DNA of 35,042 bases from Rhodocyclaceae bacterium (GCA_026646875.1 JAPKHL010000019.1:1-35042), one strand, 5' to 3'; numbered from the stretch's first letter, positions 1-10,869 are shown. Translations and numbers: made by a program. Notes: generated from the sequence alone by a model not told the origin.

Positions 1-140
1 GCAACGCCAACCCGGACATGGTCAAGGTGATCAAGCCCTACACCAACGACCAGCTGGTCGCCATCTCCGCCTATCAGGCCAGCCTCAAGATGCCCGGATC
101 GATGTGCGCCGCCAAGCCGGCCAAGGGCGGCAAGAAGTAA
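1..140 (+). CDS. C-terminal end of a probable c-type cytochrome (partial)
   Basis: Only the last 45 codons are inside the window, read in the frame starting at base 3 and ending with TAA at 138-140. The visible peptide has the pattern VKPYTNDQL-like segment, then LVAISAYQASLK, then a short lysine-rich tail. A final helix of the form 'QL.AI.AY.ASLK' is typical of the C-terminal helix of class I cytochrome c domains. The haem-binding CXXCH motif would lie upstream and is not visible, so this is inference from the tail only. A strong stem-loop follows at once, so this is the last gene of its unit. Confidence 0.45.
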   Translation, partial: NANPDMVKVIKPYTNDQLVAISAYQASLKMPGSMCAAKPAKGGKK

Positions 141-168
141 GCGACACCGACCCCCCGGGGAATTCCCC

Positions 169-213
169 CCACACGCAAGAACGGCCGCGCGTTGCGGCCG
201 TTCTTGCGTGTGG
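169..213. terminator. Strong stem-loop between convergent genes
   Basis: A perfect 20-bp inverted repeat (arms 169-188 and 194-213, 5-base loop GCGTT) lies between the cytochrome stop and the end of the convergent RNA helicase gene. Neither side has a run of T, but the position between convergent genes and the perfect stem favour a bidirectional terminator. Confidence 0.7.
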
Positions 214-248
214 CGCCAGGGCGCCGGGGGTGTCCGTGAAGCAGCCGC

Positions 249-1544
249 TCAGTGGTGCCGGCTGCCGCTGCGGTGGCCGCCCGTCCGGTTGCCGGCCGGT
301 GCGCCGCCCGCCGGTTTCGGCCGGGGAGCGCCACCGCTGCGGCCGCCACCGGCGCGTGGTCCGCCGCGCGTGCCGGCCGAGCGCATCTGGATCGGCTCGG
401 GGCGGATGCTCGGATCGGGCTGATAGCCCGGGTAGACCACCTGCTCGATGTCGCGCTTGATCAGCCGTTCGATGTCGCGCAGCAGCTTGTGCTCATCGAC
501 GCAGACCAGCGAAACGGCCAGCCCCTCGCTGCCGGCGCGGCCGGTGCGGCCGATGCGATGCACGTAATCCTCGGCAACGTTCGGCAGTTCGTAATTGACG
601 ACGTAGGGCAGTTCGCTGATGTCGATGCCGCGCGCGGCGATATCGGTCGCGACCAGCACGTGCAGCTTGCCGTCCTTGAAGCCGGACAGGGCGCGCGTGC
701 GGGCGTTCTGGCTCTTGTTGCCGTGAATCGCGTCGGCCTCGATGCCGGCCTTGAGCAGCTTCTCGGCAAGGCCGTTGGCGCCCCACTTGGTGCGCGTGAA
801 GACGAGCACCTGGTGCCAGCCGTTGTCCTTGATCAGATCGATCAGCAGATCCTTCTTGCGCTCGCGGTCGACCTTGTAGACGCGCTGGCTGACCAGCTCA
901 GAGGCGGTGTTGCGCCGGGCAACCTCGACGTATTCCGGGGCCTGCATGATGCCGCCGGCGAGGGCGCGGATCTCGTCTGAGAAGGTGGCCGAGAACAGCA
1001 GATTCTGGCGCTGTTTCGGCAACAGCGCGAGAACACGGCGGATGTCGTGGATGAAGCCCATGTCGAGCATCCGGTCGGCCTCGTCGAGCACCAGCACTTC
1101 GATGGCGGAGAGGTCGACGGTCTTCTGCTGTGCGTGATCGAGCAGACGGCCGGGCGTGGCGACGAGGATGTCGATGCCGCTGCGCAGGGCCGCGATCTGC
1201 GGATTCATGCCGACGCCGCCGAACATGACCAGGGACTTGAGCGGCAGATGCTTGCCGTAGGTGCGGACACTTTCCTCGACCTGCGCCGCCAGTTCGCGCG
1301 TCGGCGTGAGGATCAGCGCGCGGATGCGGCGCGGCCCGGCGGGGCGCGCGGCGGACAGGCGGTTGAGGATGGGCAGGGTGAAGCCGGCGGTCTTGCCGGT
1401 GCCGGTCTGGGCACAGCCCATCAGGTCCTTGCCGGCGAGCACGACGGGGATGGCCTGGGCCTGGATCGGGGTGGGGGTTTCGTAGCCATGCTCGGCGATG
1501 GCGCGCAGGATCTCGGGGGCGAGACCCAGTTCGGTGAATTTCAT
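249..1544 (-). CDS. rhlE: DEAD-box ATP-dependent RNA helicase, RhlE type
   Basis: Cytoplasmic ATP-dependent RNA helicase of 431 residues, expected to remodel RNA in ribosome assembly and RNA decay. The full motif set is visible: Q motif around residues 20-33 (GYETPTPIQ), Walker A AQTGTGKT at 45-52, PTRELAAQ, the DEAD box in [16 protein letters not shown], and the motif VI sequence [10 protein letters not shown]. The start MKFTELGL matches RhlE proteins. After about residue 370 the chain becomes a Gly/Arg/Pro-rich basic tail, the usual low-complexity RNA-binding extension of RhlE. The gene stands alone, convergent with the cytochrome gene and downstream of metZ. Family is certain; RhlE rather than another paralogue is likely. 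Confidence 0.93.
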   Translation of the reverse strand: MKFTELGLAPEILRAIAEHGYETPTPIQAQAIPVVLAGKDLMGCAQTGTGKTAGFTLPILNRLSAARPAGPRRIRALILTPTRELAAQVEESVRTYGKHLPLKSLVMFGGVGMNPQIAALRSGIDILVATPGRLLDHAQQKTVDLSAIEVLVLDEADRMLDMGFIHDIRRVLALLPKQRQNLLFSATFSDEIRALAGGIMQAPEYVEVARRNTASELVSQRVYKVDRERKKDLLIDLIKDNGWHQVLVFTRTKWGANGLAEKLLKAGIEADAIHGNKSQNARTRALSGFKDGKLHVLVATDIAARGIDISELPYVVNYELPNVAEDYVHRIGRTGRAGSEGLAVSLVCVDEHKLLRDIERLIKRDIEQVVYPGYQPDPSIRPEPIQMRSAGTRGGPRAGGGRSGGAPRPKPAGGAPAGNRTGGHRSGSRHH

Positions 1545-1664
1545 GTAGTTATGCTCCGGGTACCGGCCATCGCGCGGGCGCGCGAATCAGTCAGGGCCGG
1601 GACGCAGGGTGGAGGGACGTATGTCGATCGGTCGCGGCGGCAGGGCGGCCGCACCGGCTCTGAC

Positions 1665-1691
1665 AGGCACCAGGACTGACGGATGGTGCCT
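1665..1691 (-). other. Hairpin in the putative rhlE 5' leader
   Basis: An 8-bp perfect inverted repeat (AGGCACCA at 1665-1672, TGGTGCCT at 1684-1691) with an 11-base loop. It lies between a -10-like element at 1704-1709 and the rhlE start at 1544, so it would form near the 5' end of a leader of about 150 bases. No T run follows, so it is not an obvious terminator. Confidence 0.35.
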
Positions 1692-1703
1692 CGGGGAGGG
1701 CGG

Positions 1704-1709
1704 ATTCTA
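1704..1709 (-). promoter_or_regulatory. Possible -10 element for rhlE
   Basis: TAGAAT on the minus strand matches the sigma-70 -10 consensus at five of six positions and lies in the gap between metZ and rhlE. No good -35 was found at 16-18 bases, so this is a weak call. It would give a leader of about 150 bases before rhlE. Confidence 0.3.
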
Positions 1710-1726
1710 GCACGCGCGGGCGAAAG

Positions 1727-1751
1727 CCGGAGGGCGATTATCGCCGTCCGG
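1727..1751 (-). terminator. Probable terminator after metZ
   Basis: An imperfect inverted repeat begins 11 bases past the metZ stop. The outer arms CCGGA/TCCGG (1727-1731 and 1747-1751) and inner arms GGCGAT/ATCGCC (1733-1738 and 1740-1745) are separated by one G-G mismatch. On the transcribed strand it is followed by a short CTTTC. It would end the long EcfT-to-metZ transcription unit. Confidence 0.5.
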
Positions 1752-1762
1752 CCCCGCTGCGT

Positions 1763-2947
1763 TCAGATGCGCGCGAGACCGCGCGCCAGGTCGTCCTGCA
1801 GGTCGGCGACCGCCTCGAGGCCGACGGCGACGCGCAGCAGGCTCTCGCGGATGCCGGCGGCGGCGCGCTGCTCGGGGCTGATGCGGCCGTGCGTGGTCGA
1901 CGCCGGATGCGTCAGCGTCGTCTTGGTGTCCCCGAGATTGGCGGTGATCGAAAGCAGGCGGCAGTGGTCGACCACCGTCCAGGCCTCGGTGCGCTCGCCC
2001 TTCACCTCGAAGGAAACGATGGCGCCGCCCCCCTGCTGCTGGCGCAGCGCCAGCGCGTGCTGCGGATGCGAGGGCAGGCCGGGGTAGTAGACGCGCGCCA
2101 CACGGGGATGGGCCTCCAGCCAGCGCGCCAGCGCCAGCGCCCCGTCGGACTGCGCCTGCATGCGGATCTTCAGCGTTTCCAGCCCCTTCAGGAGAATCCA
2201 GGCGTTGAAGGCGGAGAGGCTCGGGCCGGCGGTACGCAGGAATTTCAGCACCTCGTCGGTGAGCCGCTTCGGACCCGCGACCGCGCCACCGAGGACGCGC
2301 CCCTGTCCGTCCAGGTATTTGGTTGCCGAGTGCACGACGAGATCGGCGCCGAGGTCGAGCGGCCGCTGCAGGATCGGCGTGCAGAAGCAGTTGTCGACGA
2401 CGACGAGCACGCCACGCGCATGGGCGATCTCGACCAGGGCGCGGATGTCGGCGATCTCGGTCAGCGGATTGGATGGCGTTTCGAGGAAGAAGAGCTTGGT
2501 CTCGGGCTGGATCGCCGCCGCCCAGGCGGCCGGATCGGTCTGTCCGACGAAGGTGGTGCGCACGCCGAAGCGCGTCATGATGTTGCCGAGCAGTTGCTGC
2601 GTGGCGCCGAACAGCGCCGTCGAGGCGACGATGTGGTCGCCGCTGCTGCACAGCCCCATGACCAGCGAGAGGATGGCCGACATGCCGGAGGCGGTGGCCA
2701 CGCAGGCCTCGGCGCCTTCGAGCGCGGCGAGGCGGTCCTGGAAGGTGGTGACGGTCGGGTTGCTGAAGCGCGAATAGACGTTGCCCTCCTCTTCGCCGGA
2801 GAAGCGCGCGGCAGCCTGCGCGGCGCTGTCGAAGACGAAGCTGGAGGTGAGGTAGAGCGCCTCGGTGTGCTCGTTGAACTGGCTGCGCGCCTGGCCGGCG
2901 CGCACGGCCAGCGTTTCGGGGTGCCAGGAGGGATCTTGGAAGGTCAT
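1763..2947 (-). CDS. metZ: O-succinylhomoserine sulfhydrylase
   Basis: PLP enzyme of the Cys/Met metabolism (gamma-family) fold, 394 residues. It makes homocysteine directly from O-succinylhomoserine and sulfide in the methionine pathway. The PLP lysine is K210 in SATKYLDGQG, and the family motifs YSRFSNPT and ETPSNP are present near residues 58-65 and 156-161. The start MTFQDPSWHPETLAVRAG is typical of MetZ rather than MetB or MetC. It is the last gene of the long operon, only three bases after the purF stop; the purF-metZ pair is conserved in many proteobacteria. Assignment over O-acetylhomoserine sulfhydrylase rests on this synteny and on length. Confidence 0.9.
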   Translation of the reverse strand: MTFQDPSWHPETLAVRAGQARSQFNEHTEALYLTSSFVFDSAAQAAARFSGEEEGNVYSRFSNPTVTTFQDRLAALEGAEACVATASGMSAILSLVMGLCSSGDHIVASTALFGATQQLLGNIMTRFGVRTTFVGQTDPAAWAAAIQPETKLFFLETPSNPLTEIADIRALVEIAHARGVLVVVDNCFCTPILQRPLDLGADLVVHSATKYLDGQGRVLGGAVAGPKRLTDEVLKFLRTAGPSLSAFNAWILLKGLETLKIRMQAQSDGALALARWLEAHPRVARVYYPGLPSHPQHALALRQQQGGGAIVSFEVKGERTEAWTVVDHCRLLSITANLGDTKTTLTHPASTTHGRISPEQRAAAGIRESLLRVAVGLEAVADLQDDLARGLARI

Positions 2948-2950
2948 GGA

Positions 2951-4477
2951 TCAGTCGGCCGACATCAGGTTGAGGTGCATCTGCTGCGAGGCGCCGCCGT
3001 CCTCGCTGGCCTTGCCGCCCTTGCCGTCGCGCGACTGCTCGATGGCATCCAGGTATTCGGGGGTCACGTCGCCGGTCACGTAGGTGCCGTCGAAGCAGGA
3101 GGTGTCGAACAGCGAGAGCGTGGGCTTGAGGTCGCGGATCGACGCCTTCAGCGCGTCGAGATCCTGATAAACGAGGGCGTCGGCGCCGATCTCGCGGGCG
3201 ATTTCCTCGTCGCTGCGACCGGTGGCGATCAGCTCGCCGCGCGTCGGCATGTCGATGCCATAGACATTGGGGAAGCGCACGGGCGGCGCCGCCGAGGCGA
3301 AATAGACCTTGAGTGCGCCGGCGGCGCGCGCCATCTCGACGATCTCGCGGCTGGTGGTTCCGCGCACGATCGAGTCGTCGACGAGCAGCACGCGCTTGCC
3401 CTGGAATTCCTGTCCGACGGTGTTGAGCTTCTGGCGCACCGATTTCTTGCGGGCGGCCTGCCCGGGCATGATGAAGGTGCGGCCGATGTAGCGGTTCTTG
3501 ACGAAGCCCTCGCGGTACGGGACGCCGAGACGTTGCGCGAGCTGCATCGCCGACGGACGGCTCGAGTCCGGAATCGGGATGACGAGATCGATCTCGCTGA
3601 CCGGAATCGCCCGGCGCACCTTGTCGGCCAGGTGCTCGCCCATGCGAAGGCGGGTTTCATAAACCGAAACGCCGTCGATCACCGAATCGGGGCGCGCCAG
3701 ATAGACGTACTCGAAGATGCAAGGCGCGTAGGCGGGGGTTGCCGCGCACTGGCGCTGGTGCAGCTGGTGCTCCAGGTCGATGAAGATCGCCTCGCCCGGC
3801 TCGACATCGCGCAACACCTGGAATCCGAGGGTATCGAGCGCGACCGACTCGGAGGAAACCAGGTATTCGGTTCCTTGCGGCGTCTCGTTGCTGCCAAAGA
3901 CCAGCGGGCGGATGCCGTGCGGATCGCGGAAGGCCAGCAGGCCATAGCCGGAAATCAGGGCGACCACGGCATAGGCGCCGCGACAGCGGCGGTGCACGCC
4001 ACCGACGGCCTGGAAGATGGTATCCACGTCCAGGCGGCAACCCTTGGCCGCCGCCTGCAGTTCGTGCGCCAGCACGTTGAGCAGGACTTCGGAGTCGGAG
4101 TTGGTGTTGATGTGCCGCAGATCCTGACGGAACATCTCTTCCTTGAGCTGATCGGTATTGGTCAGGTTGCCGTTGTGCCCGAGCACGATGCCGAACGGTG
4201 AATTGACGTAGAAGGGCTGTGCCTCGGCAAAGTTGTACGCCGAGCCTGCAGTCGGATAGCGCACATGGCCGATGCCGATGTTGCCCGGCAGGGCACGCAT
4301 GTTGCGCGTGCGGAACACGTCGCGGACCAGCCCCGGCCCCTTGTGCATGTGGAAGGTGTTGCCTTCCGCAGTGGCGATGCCGGCCGCATCCTGCCCGCGG
4401 TGCTGCAGCACCATCAGGCCGTCGTAGAGCAGCTGGTTGACCGGTGTGGTCGCGACGACCCCGAGTATCCCGCACAT
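2951..4477 (-). CDS. purF: Amidophosphoribosyltransferase
   Basis: First committed step of de novo purine synthesis: transfers the glutamine amide nitrogen to PRPP to give 5-phosphoribosylamine. It has 508 residues, close to the E. coli enzyme. The chain begins MCGILGVV, so Cys2 becomes the N-terminal nucleophile once Met is removed; there is no propeptide, unlike the Bacillus type. The class II glutaminase domain (LQHRGQDAAGIAT near residues 24-36, GHVRYPTAG near 70-78) is followed by the phosphoribosyltransferase domain with the PRPP loop VLLVDDSIVRGTTS at about residue 365. It lies nine bases after cvpA, the classic cvpA-purF pair. Confidence 0.97.
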   Translation of the reverse strand: MCGILGVVATTPVNQLLYDGLMVLQHRGQDAAGIATAEGNTFHMHKGPGLVRDVFRTRNMRALPGNIGIGHVRYPTAGSAYNFAEAQPFYVNSPFGIVLGHNGNLTNTDQLKEEMFRQDLRHINTNSDSEVLLNVLAHELQAAAKGCRLDVDTIFQAVGGVHRRCRGAYAVVALISGYGLLAFRDPHGIRPLVFGSNETPQGTEYLVSSESVALDTLGFQVLRDVEPGEAIFIDLEHQLHQRQCAATPAYAPCIFEYVYLARPDSVIDGVSVYETRLRMGEHLADKVRRAIPVSEIDLVIPIPDSSRPSAMQLAQRLGVPYREGFVKNRYIGRTFIMPGQAARKKSVRQKLNTVGQEFQGKRVLLVDDSIVRGTTSREIVEMARAAGALKVYFASAAPPVRFPNVYGIDMPTRGELIATGRSDEEIAREIGADALVYQDLDALKASIRDLKPTLSLFDTSCFDGTYVTGDVTPEYLDAIEQSRDGKGGKASEDGGASQQMHLNLMSAD

Positions 4478-4486
4478 AGTGTTTTC

Positions 4487-4978
4487 CTACCTGAAACGAA
4501 TCCGTTGAGCCACATCCGGCGGTAGCCAGGGCTTGCTGGCCAGCACCGCCGTTTCGAGCGGCGGCGCGAAATACGCCTCGCCCCACCACTTTTCCTTCGG
4601 CACCGCCGTCATGCCGCCGGCGGCAACCAGCAGCAGTACGATCAGCAGGCCGCGCGCCGCGCCGAACAACACACCGAGCAGCCGGTCGGTGAGCGTCAGG
4701 CCGAGCATCTTGAGCAGGCCGCGCACCGCCAGCCGCAGCAGCGACATGACCACCAGCACGGCGACGAAGATCGACACCCAGGCGGCAACCAGACGCACGG
4801 CGGGATCGACGATGCCGGCGAAGATCCCCTGGGCCACCGCCTCGCCCCAGGCCTGTGCGGCCAGGAAGGCCAGTACCCAGGCCACCAGCGCGATGATCTC
4901 GCCGATCACGCCGCGCCACAAGCCGATGGCCAGCGAAACGAGCACGATGCCGAGTACGACGTAATCGAAAACCGTCAT
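4487..4978 (-). CDS. cvpA: CvpA family inner-membrane protein
   Basis: Inner-membrane protein of 163 residues with four hydrophobic segments (about 5-20, 28-45, 62-82 and 103-122), matching the CvpA/colicin V production family in length and layout. The N-terminus MTVFDYVVLGIVLVSLAIGLWRG has the family's 'D..V..I...S...G..RG' pattern. Molecular function is not well defined; the family is linked to colicin V export, envelope homeostasis and co-expression with purF. It overlaps the upstream SPOR gene by four bases (ATGA), so the two are probably translationally coupled. Confidence 0.9.
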   Translation of the reverse strand: MTVFDYVVLGIVLVSLAIGLWRGVIGEIIALVAWVLAFLAAQAWGEAVAQGIFAGIVDPAVRLVAAWVSIFVAVLVVMSLLRLAVRGLLKMLGLTLTDRLLGVLFGAARGLLIVLLLVAAGGMTAVPKEKWWGEAYFAPPLETAVLASKPWLPPDVAQRIRFR

Positions 4979-5733
4979 TGCCTGGCAGCAACGACGCCGC
5001 TGACGCCGATGCGCTTCATCTTCTCGAGGGCTTTCTCGGCAGCTTCACGATTCGGGAAGGGCCCGGCGCGCACACGCGTCTTGGTGCCCTGGGGCGATTC
5101 GAGCGGCTCGGTGTAGGTCTTGATGCCGAGCTCCGCGGTCTTGCTCTGGATCTGCCGGACGTTGGCCGGATTGGCGAAGGCACCGATCAGGATGACGTGC
5201 GGGCCGCCATTGCCGGCAGCCGGTGCATCGGCAGGCTTGCCGGCAAGGATGGCGGCAGCCCGCTGCGCTTCGCCGTTACGGCCTGCGGCGGCGGTCTGCC
5301 CCGGCTTGTCGGCGGGTTTCTCGGTGTTTTTCTCCGCGGGCTTTGCCACGGCTTTTTCCGGAGACTTCTCGGACGGTTTCGACGCCGGTTTCTCCGCCGG
5401 AGCGACCGGTTTCTCCGCAACCTTCCCGACGGGTTTCTCCGGGGAGGTCTCGGCGGGTTTGTCGGGGATTCTTTCGACGGGCTTCTGTGCCGGTTTTTCG
5501 GCGGGCCGGGCCGGCGCCACGGTCGGTTCGGTGGCCGGCGGCCGACCGGCAGCCAGCGGCGGCTGGTCCTGACCGGGAATGCGGATCTGGATGTCCTGCA
5601 CCTGCTGCCTCGGCTCCTCGTCCATCACCATTGGCAGCACGACGGCGGCCAGCCCGGCGAGGGCGAAGGCCCCGACCAGGCGGCGGCGAGCACGTTTCTT
5701 CAGGAGCAGTTGCGCGTCGGGGGAATCTGCCAT
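4975..5733 (-). CDS. SPOR-domain cell-division protein (DedD-like)
   Basis: Bitopic membrane protein of 252 residues. A basic cytoplasmic head (KKRARRR at 12-18) precedes a single membrane segment at about 19-37. A long Pro/Lys/Glu/Ala linker follows at about 75-145, built from degenerate units such as AEKP, SEKSPEKA and PADKP, and then a C-terminal SPOR domain of about 75 residues (from HVILIGAF). SPOR domains bind denuded septal peptidoglycan, so a role in division in the periplasm is expected. The place between folC and cvpA is that of dedD in E. coli and Pseudomonas. The linker's repeats make its length likely to vary between strains. Confidence 0.85.
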   Translation of the reverse strand: MADSPDAQLLLKKRARRRLVGAFALAGLAAVVLPMVMDEEPRQQVQDIQIRIPGQDQPPLAAGRPPATEPTVAPARPAEKPAQKPVERIPDKPAETSPEKPVGKVAEKPVAPAEKPASKPSEKSPEKAVAKPAEKNTEKPADKPGQTAAAGRNGEAQRAAAILAGKPADAPAAGNGGPHVILIGAFANPANVRQIQSKTAELGIKTYTEPLESPQGTKTRVRAGPFPNREAAEKALEKMKRIGVSGVVAARQ

Positions 5734-5761
5734 CGGAATCCGGGAAGCGTGGGGGCGGCAA

Positions 5762-7114
5762 TCAGCGGCGGGCCTTCAGGGCGCGCAGGACGGCCGCCAC
5801 CGTATGGAACGATCCAAAGACGAGAATTCTATCATTTTCCCCTGCCTGCTTCGACGCGGCCGCAAAAGCGGCCTCGGGCGAGGTCTGAGGGGCGACGCTG
5901 CCACCGAGCCCCCCTCCGGCGATCAGGTCCGCCAGTGCCTCGGCCCGGGCGCCGCGCGGGACGTCGAGCGTGGCCGGAAGCCAGACGTCGACCTTGCCGG
6001 CCAGCGGAGCGAGTGCGCCGGCGATGTCCTTGTCGGCCAGCATGCCGACGACCGCGAGAGTCCGCTCGTGAAAACCCATACCGCCCAGATTCTCGACCAG
6101 GCCGGCGACGGCCTGCGGGTTGTGCGCCACGTCGAGGACGACGGTCGGACGGCCGGGAACGATCTGGAAGCGCCCGGGCAACTCCAGTTCGATCAGACCG
6201 CGCCGCACGGCCTGCATCGAGACTGGCAGAACGGGACGCAGCGACTCGATGGCGGCCAGCACGGCAGCCGCGTTGCGCAGCTGGCTGGCACCGCGCAGAC
6301 CGGGATTGGCCAGTCCGGCGCGACGCAGTCCGTCCCGTCCCCACCAGGTCCATTGCGTGCGGTCGCCGAAATAGCCGAAATCGCGGCCCAGCAGCTGCAG
6401 GTCGGCGCCGATCGCTTCGGCATGCCCGACGAGGCGCTGCGGTGGCTGCGGGTCGGCGCAGATCGCCGGCCGAGCGGGCCGGTAGATGCCGGCCTTCTCG
6501 AAACCGATGTGCTCGCGCGTCGGCCCCAGCCAGTCGGTGTGATCGAGGGCGATGCCGGTGACGATGGCACAGTCGGGCGCGTAGGCGTTGACGGCATCGA
6601 GCCGGCCGCCCAGGCCAACCTCGAGAATCACCACCTCGGCTCCGGCGGCGGCAAAGGCCTCCCACGCCGCGAGCGTGCCGAATTCGAAATAGGTCAGCGG
6701 GATCGCTCCCGCCGCATCGCCCCCACGTGCCGCTTCGACGCGCGCGAAGGCAGCACACAGCGCCTCGTCGCTCGCCGGCACGCCGTCGATGCGCACGCGC
6801 TCGTTGTAGTCGAGCAGGTGCGGCGAGGTGTAGCAGCCGGTGCGGTAACCGGCGAAACGGTAGATTGCCTCGAGATAGGCGCAGGTCGACCCCTTGCCGT
6901 TGGTGCCGCCGACGATGATCAGCGGGCAGCGCTGCGTCTGGCCGAGGGTCGCCTTGACGCGCAGCACCCGATCGAGGCCGAGCTCGATGCCGGCCTGCCC
7001 TTTCGGGTGCAGGCTTTCGAGATGGGCCAGCCACCGCTCCAGCGTGGCGCGCTGCGGAGGAAGCGGCGAAGAATCCTGCGCCAAGGCCGCCGGCTGCTGC
7101 TCCCCGCTCCGCAC
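5762..7114 (-). CDS. folC: Bifunctional folylpolyglutamate / dihydrofolate synthase
   Basis: Mur-ligase-fold cytoplasmic enzyme of 450 residues. It adds glutamate to dihydropteroate and to folates. The ATP loop GGTNGKGSTCAY lies at 69-80, with the downstream signature LEVGLGGRLDAVNA near residue 160 and DVAHNPQA in the C-terminal part. I chose the GTG at 7114 because AAGGAG lies seven bases upstream, straight after the accD stop; the next start codons would remove sequence before the conserved LERWLAHLESLHP. It follows accD by 10 bases, as in many beta- and gammaproteobacteria. Confidence 0.95.
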   Translation of the reverse strand: MRSGEQQPAALAQDSSPLPPQRATLERWLAHLESLHPKGQAGIELGLDRVLRVKATLGQTQRCPLIIVGGTNGKGSTCAYLEAIYRFAGYRTGCYTSPHLLDYNERVRIDGVPASDEALCAAFARVEAARGGDAAGAIPLTYFEFGTLAAWEAFAAAGAEVVILEVGLGGRLDAVNAYAPDCAIVTGIALDHTDWLGPTREHIGFEKAGIYRPARPAICADPQPPQRLVGHAEAIGADLQLLGRDFGYFGDRTQWTWWGRDGLRRAGLANPGLRGASQLRNAAAVLAAIESLRPVLPVSMQAVRRGLIELELPGRFQIVPGRPTVVLDVAHNPQAVAGLVENLGGMGFHERTLAVVGMLADKDIAGALAPLAGKVDVWLPATLDVPRGARAEALADLIAGGGLGGSVAPQTSPEAAFAAASKQAGENDRILVFGSFHTVAAVLRALKARR

Positions 7115-7124
7115 GCTCCGCTCC

Positions 7125-7993
<869 letters not shown>

Positions 7994-7997
<4 letters not shown>

Positions 7998-8815
7998 GAC
8001 TCACCTCGGGCTTGGGTTGCGGCATCGATGCCGCGACGGATGTCGGCCACCAGGACACGCACCCGTTCGCAGGCGGTGGCGGGCGTCGATTGTTCCAGTT
8101 CCTCGATGATCCGGCTGCCGATCACGACGGCATCGGCCACGGCGGCCACGGCCCCCGCCGTGGCGGCGTCGCGGATGCCGAAGCCGACACCGACCGGAAC
8201 GCCGGTGCGCGCGCGGATTTCCGGGATGCGCGCGGCGACCGCGGCGACGTCGAGCGCCGCCGAGCCGGTGACACCCTTCAACGAGACATAATAGACGTAG
8301 CCGCTGGCCAGCGCTCCGACGTCCGCGATGCGCGTCTCGGTCGATGTCGGGGCGAGCAGGAAGATCGGTGCCAGGGCGTTGCGGCGCATGGCTTGGGCGA
8401 ATTCGGCACTTTCCTCGGGCGGATAATCGACAACCAGCACGCCATCCACGCCTGCATCGAAGGCTGCTGCAGCGAAGGTCTCGACCCCCATGGCCTCGAT
8501 CGGATTGGCGTAGCCCATCAGGACCACCGGCGTCTCGCTGTTGTCGGCACGGAAATTCGCCACCATCGAGAGCACCTGGCGCAGGCTGACACCCTTCGCC
8601 AGGGCACGCTCGGAAGCGCGCTGGATGGTCGGACCGTCGGCCATCGGATCGGAGAAGGGAACGCCGAGCTCGATGATGTCGGCGCCAGCCTCGACCAGCG
8701 CGTGCATCAGCGGCACGGTCAGCGCCGGATCCGGATCGCCGGCGGTGATGAAGGGGATGAGCGCCTTGCGCCCTTGCGCCTGCAGGCGCTCGAATGTGGC
8801 TTGGATCTTCGACAT
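7994..8815 (-). CDS. trpA: Tryptophan synthase alpha chain
   Basis: TIM-barrel subunit (273 residues) that cleaves indole-3-glycerol phosphate to indole and passes it to TrpB. The two catalytic residues fall at the same numbers as in E. coli: Glu49 in [14 protein letters not shown] and Asp60 in [10 protein letters not shown]. The phosphate-binding GVGFGI and the C-terminal VIGSRI are also present. It starts two bases after the trpB stop and overlaps accD by four bases. No sign of truncation. Confidence 0.97.
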
Positions 8816-8817
8816 GA

Positions 8818-10023
<1,206 letters not shown>

Positions 10024-10236
10024 GTTTTCTCCTTGAAGCATCCTTGAAGCGGTGGAAAGGGGTTAACCCGGGCACGCACGGCCCGTCCGCTCTCAGGGAT
10101 GGTTCGCCAGATGGTGCCGCCAGCAGATGCGGGTGCGGCCGCCCGGTGTCTTGCGCATGCTTGTCCTGTCCCGCCCGGGGTCCGGGCGCTTCAATCGGTG
10201 TCCTGCGTGGCGAGGAAGTCTCGCGCGCTGCCCGCT
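10024..10236. other. Intergenic region between trpF and trpB
   Basis: This is the longest gap inside an otherwise packed operon. It contains two copies of TCCTTGAAGC (10030-10039, 10041-10050) and the perfect 10-bp palindrome GGGTTAACCC (10060-10069). It also has a 5-bp stem CGGGC/GCCCG (10069-10073, 10081-10085) and a 7-bp stem with a 3-base loop (10172-10188). A 21-codon minus-strand frame (10093-10158) has AGGA six bases before its ATG but only one Trp codon. No promoter of good quality was recognised. Confidence 0.5.
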
Positions 10237-10869
10237 TCATGCGTCGCCGGCGGCGCGCGCTGCGGCGACAAAGGCGCGCATCCTCGCGGCGTCCTTGATC
10301 CCCTTCGCGGCCTCGACGCCGGAGGAAACATCGACGGCCGCCGGCCGGATGCGCCGGACCGCCTCGCCGACGTTGTCGGCATCGAGCCCCCCCGAGAGAA
10401 TCAGCGGCGCTCCAAGGATCGGAGGGACCAGCGACCAGTCGAAGGTTTTTCCACCACCGCCGTAGCCTTCGACGAAGGCATCGAGGAGGATGCCCTGGGC
10501 GGAGGGAAACGCGGCGGCGTATTGTACCAAATCCGCCTGCGTCATCCCCGGCCGCACGCGCGCGGCCTTCAGGTAGGGACGCTCGAACTGCCGGCAGCAG
10601 GCTTCGTCCTCGTCGCCATGGAACTGCAGTACGTGCAGCGGCACGGCGGCCAGGGTCGTGCGGACGGTGGCCGGATCGGCATTGACGAAAAGACCGACGA
10701 CGCTGACGAAGGGCGGCACCGCGCGCGCCAGCGCGGCGGCGGTCGCCAGATCGACATAGCGCGGGCTCGGCGGGTAGAACACCAGACCGATGGCGTCGGC
10801 GCCGGCGGCAACGGCGGCGTCCAGGTCTTCCCGACGGGTCAGGCCGCAGATCTTGATACGCGGTGTCAT
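10237..10869 (-). CDS. trpF: Phosphoribosylanthranilate isomerase
   Basis: Small TIM-barrel enzyme (210 residues) that isomerises N-(5-phosphoribosyl)anthranilate in tryptophan synthesis. The family start motif KICGLT lies at 6-11, giving the catalytic Cys8. The catalytic Asp is in ILLDAFVEGYGG, followed by the phosphate-binding LSGGLDADNV and a C-terminal DVSSGVE. It follows truA by 14 bases. trpF stands apart from trpC and next to truA and trpBA, as in many betaproteobacteria and pseudomonads. Confidence 0.96.
   Translation of the reverse strand: MTPRIKICGLTRREDLDAAVAAGADAIGLVFYPPSPRYVDLATAAALARAVPPFVSVVGLFVNADPATVRTTLAAVPLHVLQFHGDEDEACCRQFERPYLKAARVRPGMTQADLVQYAAAFPSAQGILLDAFVEGYGGGGKTFDWSLVPPILGAPLILSGGLDADNVGEAVRRIRPAAVDVSSGVEAAKGIKDAARMRAFVAAARAAGDA

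Noticed and set aside
1889-4201. A 770-codon plus-strand open frame opposite metZ and purF
   Set aside because: Both minus-strand genes are unmistakable and complete; the plus frame crosses their boundary and shows no domain.
5276-5550. Repeat-rich DNA in the SPOR gene as a possible CRISPR-like or satellite array
   Set aside because: The repeats are degenerate codons for an AEKP/PEKP protein linker with no constant repeat or spacer.
10093-10158. A trp attenuator leader peptide before trpB
   Set aside because: The 21-codon frame has a single Trp codon and no terminator with a U tract follows, so it lacks the key marks of a trp leader.
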